NCBI GenBank assembly: GCA_020558355.1
Contig: JAJCKG010000008.1
Location: 1-64,000 of the forward strand
Source: a bacterium 210820-DFI.6.37
GTDB taxonomy: Bacteria > Bacillota > Clostridia > Peptostreptococcales > Anaerovoracaceae
DNA length: 64,000 nucleotides
Direction of reading: 5' to 3'
Shown here piece after piece: positions 37,956 to 44,911 of this stretch. The translations under genes and the position numbers were made by a program. The notes below the pieces were generated by a model. That model did not search any database. It was not told the origin of the DNA and worked only from the letters and a program-made list of their open reading frames with translations. The number at the start of each line of letters is the position of its first letter. The stretch's first letter is position 1.

Positions 37956-38249
37956 ATTCTCTCTCTTTCCGCCTTATTGCATTGTAATATTTTTTAGTTT
38001 ATTTTAATATACCACTTAGCGGCCAATTTGTAAAGACGTTTTTAATATTTATTAATATTTTTTATATTTGCAGTTCAGGGACTTTAAACACCTAAAAAAA
38101 TCGGAAAAATAAATGGCCTGAAAGCTGTGTTTCACACCCTCCAATCCATTTGTTTTTATCGCTTTGCGTCTTACACCGAAATGAAATACCTTCTCTATGA
38201 TAATCTGGCTGGCCGCGCTATTGGCTGCCGGATACGGAAAAAAAGGCCC
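37956..38249. other. Gene-poor stretch at island edge
   Basis: About 290 nt, AT-rich between 37975 and 38115 and then ordinary in composition. I see no credible gene, terminator or repeat. Short open frames here lack ribosome binding sites. Confidence 0.5.
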
Positions 38250-38452
38250 TCACGCCTTGCCGCAATAAAACACAATTGCTTCAGCGGCAAACTCCGCTGT
38301 ACCGGCGCCGCAGATTTTGTTGATATTCTCAGTAAATTCACCGCCGCCCGCATACAGCTTCCCAAGTCCCGCAAGTATCTCCGGGGTACAATTGTAGTAG
38401 TGCTGTGTAATATAGCTCCGCAGCTTTTTCACTAAGCCCTGCGCCGTCTGTC
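38250..38452 (-). pseudogene. Truncated TipAS-domain (MerR-type) regulator remnant
   Basis: The minus-strand reading TAQGLVKKLRSYITQHYYNCT, then EILAGLGKLYAGGGEF and KICGAGTAEFAAEAIVFYCG matches the C-terminal half of the TipAS antibiotic-recognition domain found on MerR regulators. The HTH and the rest of the domain are gone. Homology stops within a few bases of repeat copy A (which starts at 38454), so the repeat marks the break. A GTG at 38432 opens a 60-codon frame but has no RBS. Confidence 0.7.
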
Positions 38453-38453
38453 A

Positions 38454-38552
38454 TTTCCGGTTTTGGTCGCCAGTTTTCACCTTTTAACGCCAGGGCGGTC
38501 GCCATCGAGCCTAATCCTGGGCCATTGGCGACCAGTTCCCTTTCCCAGGCGC
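38454..38552 (+). repeat. GGTCGCCA repeat, copy A
   Basis: Runs from TTTCCGG through GGTCGCCA, GGTCGCCA, a central loop, TGGCGACC and a tail CCCTTTCCCAGGCGC. It is almost identical to copy C (40889) and close to copy B (39316). The second GGTCGCCA and TGGCGACC form an 8-bp stem. It abuts the TipAS remnant on its left. Confidence 0.9.
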
Positions 38553-38582
38553 ACCGCACAAGGAAACTTTTCTGTGATACAA

Positions 38583-38611
38583 TTGACTTCGTTGCATAAA
38601 ATGGATATAAT
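38583..38611 (+). promoter_or_regulatory. Promoter of the Phd/RelE-type module
   Basis: TTGACT (38583-38588), 17-nt spacer, TATAAT (38606-38611), 43 nt before the antitoxin start. Confidence 0.8.
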
Positions 38612-38653
38612 ATGGTCAAAATATTGCTACCATAAATCCAGGGAGGTGCTGTT

Positions 38654-38920
38654 ATGAATATTCGCCCATCTGCGGCAATCAGACAAAATTATAATGAGAT
38701 TGCGGAGCAATGCAGAAAGACCGCTGAGCCAGTTTTTCTTACGAAGAATGGCGAGGGAGATTTGGTCGTCATGGATATTGAAACCTATAACAGACGGGAA
38801 AAAATGCTGAAGCTACGGGAGGTGCTGCTTGCTGTTGAAGAAGATAGGATTGCTGGAAGAAGCGGCTGTACTCTTGATGAACTGGATGCGTACCTTGATG
38901 ATGTGATCGCAGAGGTATAG
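38654..38920 (+). CDS. Phd/YefM-type antitoxin
   Basis: An 88-residue antitoxin with the Phd/YefM beginning (IRPSAAIRQNYNEIAEQCRKTAEPVFLTKNGEGD, then LVVMDIETYNRRE) that makes the DNA-binding dimer. An acidic C-terminal tail (DELDAYLDDVIAEV) would wrap the toxin. ATG with GGGAGGTGCTGTT. The toxin gene begins 3 nt after the stop. Autorepression at the promoter upstream is expected from the family. Confidence 0.9.
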   Translation: MNIRPSAAIRQNYNEIAEQCRKTAEPVFLTKNGEGDLVVMDIETYNRREKMLKLREVLLAVEEDRIAGRSGCTLDELDAYLDDVIAEV

Positions 38921-38923
38921 CGT

Positions 38924-39238
38924 ATGGCGGAAAACAAAAGGTATAAAGTAATCGTTTCTGACAGGGCAAAAAGAATGTTGGGAACACATATCCGTTTTAT
39001 GGCACAGGTAAATAAAGAGGCGGCGGCAAAGAAGAAAGCAATTATGACTGCCATGCGTTCATTATCCCAGATGCCGCAGCGTTCCCCGTTTTTTGAGGAA
39101 CTGTATATCACACCGAATAAATATCATAAGATGTTTATTGAAAAGTGGTATCTTGTCCTATATCAAATTCAAGATGATACGGTATATGTGGAATATATTC
39201 TCGATTGCCGTAAGGATTACAGTTGGCTCATTCATTAA
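38924..39238 (+). CDS. RelE/ParE-superfamily toxin
   Basis: A 104-residue basic protein of the RelE/ParE fold (YKVIVSDRAKRMLGTHIRFMAQVN; YHKMFIEKWYLVLYQIQDDTVYVEYILDCRKDYSWLI). The C-terminal strand pattern YVEYILDCRKDY is typical of this group. Whether it cuts ribosome-bound mRNA (RelE-like) or poisons gyrase (ParE-like) cannot be decided by eye. ATG with AGAGGTATAGCGT inside the antitoxin end. Confidence 0.88.
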   Translation: MAENKRYKVIVSDRAKRMLGTHIRFMAQVNKEAAAKKKAIMTAMRSLSQMPQRSPFFEELYITPNKYHKMFIEKWYLVLYQIQDDTVYVEYILDCRKDYSWLIH

Positions 39239-39315
39239 CCACAAAATAAGAACTATAATCATTCCATAATGGCAGGGTCAAAAGAGTTTTTAGGAACTTT
39301 CTGACTTTCTATGTC

Positions 39316-39415
39316 TTTTCCGGTTTTGGTCGCCAGTTTTCACCTTTTGACGCCGGGGCGGCCGCCATTGAGCCTAATCCTGGTCCATTGGTGACCAGTT
39401 CCCTTTCTCAGGTGC
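39316..39415 (+). repeat. GGTCGCCA repeat, copy B
   Basis: Same architecture as copies A and C with several substitutions (for example GGTGACC for GGCGACC). It lies between the toxin stop and the convergent ATPase stop, ending 14 nt from the latter. Confidence 0.88.
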
Positions 39416-39428
39416 GGCTTTGCGGTTC

Positions 39429-40655
39429 CTATATTGCTGAAACAGGGCAGTACCAGGTTTTCCGGTTATACGGTATAAATTCATCGCTCATACAAATAAT
39501 CATTCCCGGCTGGACTTCAAAATTCAGCTTTTTCAGCACGCCAAAATTCTTATCTGGCTTTGAAGGCTGCTTGCTTTTCTTAATTTCTATCGGATATATT
39601 TTATTTCCTTCGATGATGAGAAGATCAATTTCTTTTTTGTCTATATCCCTATAGTAATATAAATCCACCTGCTTTCCTGAATTATAATAACTTTTTACAA
39701 TCTCAGAAACAACATAGGTTTCAAAGAACGCGCCATCCATCGGACCGTTGGCAATCGTTTCCGCATTGGGCCATCTGCATAAGTACGCCGCTAACCCTGT
39801 ATCCAAAAAATATACTTTTGGCGTTTTTACCAGTCTCTTTGTAATGTTAGAATGATAAGGTCTCAAAATATATATGATTCCTGATCTCTCAAGTATCGCT
39901 ACCCACGCTTTCGCTGTTGGAGCGGATATATTTATTGCGTTAGAGATATCTTCATATTTTAGCTCCTGGCTTGTTCGGGCGGCCATATAAACAAGGAAGT
40001 CATAAAACTCATTCAGTTTCCCCACCTGTGCCAGATCCTTGATATCCCTTTCAATATAAGTGTTAACATAATCCATATAATATCGGTCCCGATCAATCTC
40101 AGTTGAACGTAATTTAGGCATTCCGCCTCTGAAAATATCCTCATAGATTTTATGGATATCCTTCTTTTTCGCATACGTCATTCTGTCTCTGATTAAATCG
40201 ATATCCGGCTTGAATAACTCCGAAGGTCGTTTTTCAATTTCAGCAGCGGAAAGACTTGACATATCAAAAATTGCGATTCGCCCTGCCAGGGATTCTGATA
40301 CACCCTTCATCATTTTAAATTTTTGCGAGCCTGTTATCCAAAACATCCCACTGTTCTCTTCTTGCTCCAATGCTTTTTCATCAATTATTTTTTTCATTTC
40401 CAGCAGAATGGACGGAACTCTTTGAAATTCATCAATCAATAATGGATATCCATATGTCTCAAAGAAAAGGGCCGGATCCCGCATGGCCAGCCTTCGAGCA
40501 TTACCATCATCTAAGGTTACATATCTGCGACGGCTTTCTTTTATATGATGAAGCATTGTCGATTTTCCAACCTGTCTTTGCCCACATACCATTACAACAG
40601 GATAAAATTTAGAAGCTTCAAGAATCTGATTCTCTAAATGTCTGTTAATGTACAT
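39429..40655 (-). CDS. AAA ATPase with DUF4143 domain
   Basis: A 408-residue member of the archaeal/bacterial ATPase family with Walker A VMVCGQRQVGKSTM near residue 25, Walker B PLLIDEFQRVP and sensor phrase FWITGSQKFKMM. DUF4143 lies near the C-terminus (YFLDTGLAAYLCRWPNAET, then KKEIDLLIIEGNKIYPIEIKKSKQ), a PD-(D/E)XK-like endonuclease-related region. These genes are common, mobile and of unknown function. ATG with GAAAGGGAGGAAATC. A damaged second copy lies 135 nt upstream, and repeats B and C flank the gene. Confidence 0.9.
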   Translation of the reverse strand: MYINRHLENQILEASKFYPVVMVCGQRQVGKSTMLHHIKESRRRYVTLDDGNARRLAMRDPALFFETYGYPLLIDEFQRVPSILLEMKKIIDEKALEQEENSGMFWITGSQKFKMMKGVSESLAGRIAIFDMSSLSAAEIEKRPSELFKPDIDLIRDRMTYAKKKDIHKIYEDIFRGGMPKLRSTEIDRDRYYMDYVNTYIERDIKDLAQVGKLNEFYDFLVYMAARTSQELKYEDISNAINISAPTAKAWVAILERSGIIYILRPYHSNITKRLVKTPKVYFLDTGLAAYLCRWPNAETIANGPMDGAFFETYVVSEIVKSYYNSGKQVDLYYYRDIDKKEIDLLIIEGNKIYPIEIKKSKQPSKPDKNFGVLKKLNFEVQPGMIICMSDEFIPYNRKTWYCPVSAI

Positions 40656-40789
40656 GATTTCCTCCCTTTCTTCGTGTTTTCTAAAGTCTTAATTTATTTT
40701 ACTCGAAATTTCCTTTGACGTCAATCCTATGAAAAAACGGAAGACGCTATTACTATCTCCCGCACCGACGCTCTTTACCCAGTTTTTTG

Positions 40790-40887
40790 AGTCTCTTCGT
40801 TATATCGCCTAAAAGCGATCTTTCGTCAAATAATGCGCCATCCTTGGTTTCCGCATTGGATCATCTATATAAGTAAGGACACCCTGT
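40790..40887 (-). pseudogene. Remnant of a second DUF4143 ATPase gene
   Basis: The DNA from GCGCCATCC through TTTCCGCATTGG, CATCT, ATAAGTA to ACCCTGT matches the segment of the intact ATPase gene at about 39729-39800, with a short deletion. Read on the minus strand it gives PYLYR-stop-SNAET...DGALF against AAYLCRWPNAET...DGAFF, so the Trp codon has become TGA. Homology ends exactly where repeat copy C begins. Confidence 0.7.
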
Positions 40888-40888
40888 C

Positions 40889-40988
40889 TTTTCCGGTTTT
40901 GGTCGCCAGTTTTCACCTTTTAACGCCAGGGCGGTCGCCATCGAGCCTAATCCTGGGCCATTGGCGACCAGTTCCCTTTCCCAGGCGC
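40889..40988 (+). repeat. GGTCGCCA repeat, copy C
   Basis: Nearly identical to copy A over about 95 nt and shares GTCTTTTCCGG at its left edge with copy B. It adjoins the DUF4143 remnant. To its right the gap up to 41116 contains a further stem AACAAAGT/ACTTTGTT near 41051-41096 and no gene. Confidence 0.9.
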
Positions 40989-41116
40989 GCCGCCTGCGCT
41001 GATTTTATTGTGCCCAATCAAACAAGCTGAGAATTCAAATCATTTTAGAACAAAGTTGGCTTCGCCGATTTATGTTCAGCGGTAGACTTTGTTGATATTT
41101 CCTACATAATTAAAAA

Positions 41117-41154
41117 ACTTCTCTGCCTGTCACAAACGTGATAAACAGAGAAGT
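41117..41154 (-). terminator. Terminator of the eutH operon
   Basis: Minus-strand stem ACTTCTCTG/CAGAGAAGT with inner TCAC/GTGA pairing, followed by six T, 10 nt past the eutH stop. Confidence 0.88.
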
Positions 41155-41163
41155 CACAATCTA

Positions 41164-42270
41164 TCATGAAGGTTTACGGCTTGCCGCCACGTAGGCCAGG
41201 CCCGCGGCTGTAATACCAGCTGTCAGCTTTCCAACCAGCATGGGCGCGATCATGTCCGGGCAGTATCCCGCAACGAAGCCCAGATGATCCCCCAGCACAA
41301 AGGCTCCTGAAACAGCAAACGCCACATTCATGACTTTCCCTCTGGGGTCCATGTCCTTCAGCATACCAAACATAGGAATATTGTTGGGAAGAGATACCAG
41401 AAAGCCCGCGGCGGCCGCCTCATTGATTCCCAGCTTGCGTCCCGCTTTCAGCAGCGGTTTTCGAAAGATTTTCGTAATAACATGCACGAAGGGAAACGCT
41501 CCCGCCAGCATAATAGCGATATTTCCTATAATCAGAAACACTTCTTTCAGAGAAGTCGTTTCTTTGAAAACGCGGATGCCTGCCAGCTCTGAAAGTATCC
41601 CAACCGCAAGGCCGAAGATACTTACCGCAACAATGAATTTGCCAAACCAGACAAAACCCGTGATCATGGCTTTCTCCCATTTCCACATTCCAAGTGCGAT
41701 CAGCAGAGAAATCACGGCAATGGGGATCGTGTTTTTAAGGACCATAATCGGTGAAAAGCCTGCCGCAAGGCCTCCCGCGGCCACGCCCAGGGGAATTGTA
41801 ATCAGTCCGATCAGCACTCCTTTTGCTAAAGACTTTCGCTCCGCGGGATCGATCAGCCCCAGACCTACAGGTATTGTAAATACAATGGTCGCACCCAGCA
41901 TGGAAGCGGTAATGATGCCGCCCAGCTGAGCCGCCTGCGCGCTTTCCGCCAGTTCCTCCGCAAGAGGCGCGCCGCCCATATCGATGCCAAACAGGATTCC
42001 GGCAAACATGGCTGGATCCGCTCCAATCGCATGAAACAGCGGAACAACAACCGGCTTGAATATGCTGGAAAGAACGGGAGTCAGAACCAGAAGACCCGCC
42101 ATAGAAAGGGTCAGCGGTCCCATGGCCTGAATCCCCTCTTCAAATTTCTTTCCGACGCCAAAGCGATTCCCCGCAATCCGGTCTGCCGCTCCGGCCATTG
42201 CGAAAATGACCATGACATATATAATGATCTGATTAATATTAATACTGTCCACATCCTTTACATTGTTCAA
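41164..42270 (-). CDS. eutH: EutH-family ethanolamine permease
   Basis: A 368-residue membrane protein with about ten TM segments. It matches EutH, the ethanolamine facilitator (NQIIIYVMVIFAMAGAADRI, GKKFEEGIQAMGPLTLSM, GAFVLGDHLGFVAGYCPDM). No ethanolamine lyase or microcompartment genes are present, so it serves another context here. It is the last gene of a sigma-54 operon with a transporter and a carbon-nitrogen hydrolase. The substrate may be an amino alcohol or amine set free from an amide, which is inference. The start appears to be TTG (42270), overlapping the stop of a four-codon frame that has the good RBS. Confidence 0.88.
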   Translation of the reverse strand: MNNVKDVDSININQIIIYVMVIFAMAGAADRIAGNRFGVGKKFEEGIQAMGPLTLSMAGLLVLTPVLSSIFKPVVVPLFHAIGADPAMFAGILFGIDMGGAPLAEELAESAQAAQLGGIITASMLGATIVFTIPVGLGLIDPAERKSLAKGVLIGLITIPLGVAAGGLAAGFSPIMVLKNTIPIAVISLLIALGMWKWEKAMITGFVWFGKFIVAVSIFGLAVGILSELAGIRVFKETTSLKEVFLIIGNIAIMLAGAFPFVHVITKIFRKPLLKAGRKLGINEAAAAGFLVSLPNNIPMFGMLKDMDPRGKVMNVAFAVSGAFVLGDHLGFVAGYCPDMIAPMLVGKLTAGITAAGLAYVAASRKPS

Positions 42271-42281
42271 AATCTGTACAT
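42267..42281 (-). other. Four-codon leader frame overlapping the eutH start
   Basis: AGGAGGCAA precedes ATG (42279-42281) of a frame encoding Met-Tyr-Arg-Phe. Its TGA overlaps the TTG start of eutH. The eutH TTG itself has no SD at a usable distance, so reinitiation is possible. Confidence 0.35.
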
Positions 42282-42359
42282 TTGCCTCCTGTATTATATC
42301 AAGCTGTTTTTGACAAGTAAAGTTTGTGTTTGCGTATAGACAAAGGCCCGCGGCGTTTT

Positions 42360-43316
42360 TTAGTCCTCCTTTCCGCCAATGCTCATCAGCCCTTCCCTCT
42401 TAAACAGCTCCTTCCTGCTTTCCATTGTCATATCCGGATCCGGCAGATTTTTATAAATCGGTGCGTCACCGATCCGTCCCGCGTACGGCATAGGCGGATT
42501 GAATACCTTCAGCTGCCTTAACAGCTGATCCGTATAATTGGTTCCATATCTGCGGGCATCCGCGACTTTATCCAGATCGAAGGTCATAGTCAGCGCGACA
42601 GGACGGTTTCCGGCTTCATAAATGACTTTTCCGTCAGGGCCCGCTACCATGGAATGTCCGTACGCATAGCTTCCCAGCCACTCTCCCGCAAGGTTCAGGG
42701 AAATAAAATACGCCTGATTTTCAAAGGCTCTTGTAGGCGCGATAGATTTGCACACGTCGTATAAGCCTTCCGGATCAATGGCCGGTTTGATCAGGATTTC
42801 CGCTCCCATGAGGGCCAGATTCCTGGAGATTTCCGGGAAGCACCAGTCATGACAGTTCAAAACACCAATCCGGATGTCCTTTTCCTTTATATCAAAAGTT
42901 ACATACCGCTCTCCCTGGGTGAAATCCGCTTCCACCGGATAATATGGACACATCTTCCGGTACACATCGATAATCTGCCCGTCAGGTCCGAAAATCGGTA
43001 TTGAATTGTATATGATTTTCTCTCCGTCTTTTTCCGCAGATTCAATCATGCTTCCAGGCATGAAGTATATGCCGTATTCTTTCGCGATAGCGGAAAGCTC
43101 CTCTGTCACCTTTCCAGGAATGGGATCACCGCCCAGTTCCGTTTCATCTCCCGGCCAGTAACGACCGATGGCCATTTCCACTCCTACGATAAGCTCCGGC
43201 ACATTCATTCCTGCCATCAGCTCATCCACATCTTTTCTGATTCTTGCGAGACAAGTTTCAAAGTCCATTGCGGTATCTCCACTCTGGATCATTCCAATAT
43301 TTAGATATCTACCCAT
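42360..43316 (-). CDS. Carbon-nitrogen hydrolase (amidase/nitrilase superfamily)
   Basis: A 318-residue enzyme of the nitrilase superfamily. The Glu-Lys-Cys triad is visible: Glu in LIVGVEMAIG, Lys in DVYRKMCPYYP and Cys in VLNCHDWCFPEI. Members hydrolyse amides (formamidase, aliphatic amidase and others); the exact substrate is unknown, and an amidase is likelier than a true nitrilase because CWEH is absent. ATG at 43316 with AAAGGAGAAGTAAA. It sits between a transporter and eutH in a sigma-54-driven operon, which implies uptake, hydrolysis and movement of an amine product. Confidence 0.88.
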   Translation of the reverse strand: MGRYLNIGMIQSGDTAMDFETCLARIRKDVDELMAGMNVPELIVGVEMAIGRYWPGDETELGGDPIPGKVTEELSAIAKEYGIYFMPGSMIESAEKDGEKIIYNSIPIFGPDGQIIDVYRKMCPYYPVEADFTQGERYVTFDIKEKDIRIGVLNCHDWCFPEISRNLALMGAEILIKPAIDPEGLYDVCKSIAPTRAFENQAYFISLNLAGEWLGSYAYGHSMVAGPDGKVIYEAGNRPVALTMTFDLDKVADARRYGTNYTDQLLRQLKVFNPPMPYAGRIGDAPIYKNLPDPDMTMESRKELFKREGLMSIGGKED

Positions 43317-43343
43317 TTTACTTCTCCTTTTATAATTCATACT

Positions 43344-44561
43344 TTAAAAATAAACAAGCAGTGATAACAAACAAGATACGGTAATGGCAACACCCATTAT
43401 ATAGCCGGCGTTGGCCACAATATACATAGACGGCGCTATGGAATCGACCATAAATTTCTCTTCCTCCTTGTCCCGTGCGCTTCTGGCTGACACTTCATTG
43501 CACACGATCATAACACCCGGCATCAAAAACATCAGACCCATTCCGGCAGCGGCCGACAGCCAGAAATCGTATCCCAGCAGCTTTCCCGCAAGGCCGCCGC
43601 CTCCGGCAAGGCCAATGGTGGCAAGAATCAGGATCGTTAGCGCGGGCCCCAGAGACGCCAGCAGGGCGGAAGGCGTAATATCGTTCATGGACGAAAAGAT
43701 CCAAGTGATGAAAACGCAGATTACAAGGCCATAGGAATGAGACCGGTCAAGCAGGTTCATTCTCAGCACTCCGACCGCGCAGCCGATGGCTCCCAGGAAG
43801 AAAGCGTAAATATACATATTGATCCCGGTAACGGATTCGAGGAAATAGGCCAATAGCGATAACACCGCCAGCTCAAATAATACAAACCCATCTTCTTCCA
43901 GTTTGATCGGTATCCAGGCGGTGATCCGGTTGCTTGGATTATCCTCTGATCCAAAAGGCACACCGTGTTTTGTCAATCTTATTTCCTCAGCTTTATTTTT
44001 ATTGGCAGCTTTTTCCAATAAGTACGCATCTGACTTGTTCAGCTTCCGCGCGAATTTTTTCAGTAAAAAGGACGCCACCGGCTGTCCGTAAAGATCTACT
44101 GTCCCCAGAATAATCGCCGGTACTGCAATTAGCGATACCAATCCAAGATCGGTCAATTTCTGTATGGCCAATATTCCCGCAATCGCTCCTCCTCCGCAGG
44201 CGGCTCCGGCCCCTGCCAGCATGACGTCAAATCCAAAGATCAGTCCTCCCAGACCGACGACGCAGACCAGACCTCCAACCAAAGCGGCGGCGGCTACGAT
44301 AACGCTTTTTATATTTTTGATATAATCTCCCGGAGCGACCGATGTACCCAGATGAACCACTAAAAAGAGCATGGAAAGTTCCCCTAAATAGTTGAATCCC
44401 GACATCTCCGGAAAATCTTTTGTCATCCCTCCCCATGTAAGCAGCAAATAAATCAATAATGCCGCTGCCATGGAAGGGATAAAGGCTCTGGTAAAATACG
44501 AGACGATCTCACCTACACCGATAATTCCCAAACAAACTGCTGCTGCTACTACAACATCCAT
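43344..44561 (-). CDS. Integral membrane transporter, family uncertain
   Basis: A 405-residue protein with about eleven TM segments and glycine-rich stretches (GAGAACGGGAIAGILAI; GLAGGGGLAGKLLG) reminiscent of carriers such as the glutamate:Na+ symporter group. I cannot name the family with confidence. A hydrophilic loop of about 45 residues lies in the middle (near 172-215). ATG with GAAAGGAGTCCGCA. It is the first gene after the sigma-54 promoter at 44640-44655 and is followed by the C-N hydrolase after 27 nt, so it probably imports the hydrolase's substrate. Confidence 0.7.
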   Translation of the reverse strand: MDVVVAAAVCLGIIGVGEIVSYFTRAFIPSMAAALLIYLLLTWGGMTKDFPEMSGFNYLGELSMLFLVVHLGTSVAPGDYIKNIKSVIVAAAALVGGLVCVVGLGGLIFGFDVMLAGAGAACGGGAIAGILAIQKLTDLGLVSLIAVPAIILGTVDLYGQPVASFLLKKFARKLNKSDAYLLEKAANKNKAEEIRLTKHGVPFGSEDNPSNRITAWIPIKLEEDGFVLFELAVLSLLAYFLESVTGINMYIYAFFLGAIGCAVGVLRMNLLDRSHSYGLVICVFITWIFSSMNDITPSALLASLGPALTILILATIGLAGGGGLAGKLLGYDFWLSAAAGMGLMFLMPGVMIVCNEVSARSARDKEEEKFMVDSIAPSMYIVANAGYIMGVAITVSCLLSLLVYF

Positions 44562-44639
44562 TGCGGACTCCTTTCTTCGATCCTTTGGATCGTTTTTTTA
44601 ATAACGGAGTGTATTATGCATAATCACATACCTATATAG

Positions 44640-44655
44640 AGCAACAAGCGTGCCA
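44640..44655 (-). promoter_or_regulatory. Sigma-54 promoter of the transporter-hydrolase-eutH operon
   Basis: Minus strand TGGCACG-CTTG-TTGCT, a perfect match to the -24/-12 consensus, 79 nt before the transporter ATG. The upstream 44656-44845 stretch should hold the activator site; one 5-5-5 palindrome, AGCGT-GAAAA-ACGCT (44809-44823), is a candidate. Confidence 0.88.
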
Positions 44656-44845
44656 GTTCATTTTTTTAGAGCAAATTTATTTGTAAGACCAGCTGTAATC
44701 CTTTATTTTTCAACGTTTTCGCCATTCGAAGCGAGATCATCCCTTTGTATCCTGGCCGCGTTTTTTCCGGGCCATTCGTCAGTTTTTTTTACATTTTTCA
44801 GTACCTATAGCGTGAAAAACGCTTGATTTTTCGGCGAAAGCGAAA

Positions 44846-44886
44846 AAGTGTCAGATTATTTTACGTTGTAAAATAATCTGACACTT
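44846..44886 (-). terminator. Terminator of the first sigma-54 activator gene
   Basis: Perfect 19-bp stem (AAGTGTCAGATTATTTTAC at 44846-44864 with its complement at 44868-44886) and a 3-nt loop. On the minus strand TTTTTCGC follows, 25 nt past the activator stop. Confidence 0.88.
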
Positions 44887-44911
44887 CCAATTACCCATTG
44901 CGCTTTCTTGG

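Noticed and set aside
38127..38435. 102-codon + frame opposite the TipAS remnant
   Set aside because: It is antisense to the recognisable TipAS coding sequence and has no RBS or family pattern.
38454..40988. CRISPR-like interpretation of the three regular repeats
   Set aside because: The copies are ~100 bp and 0.76-1.5 kb apart with genes between, there are no short spacers, and no cas genes are seen.
44809..44823. Firm assignment of AGCGT-GAAAA-ACGCT as the activator 1 site
   Set aside because: Only a single 5-bp palindrome was found and no second copy; kept only as a mention under the promoter entry.
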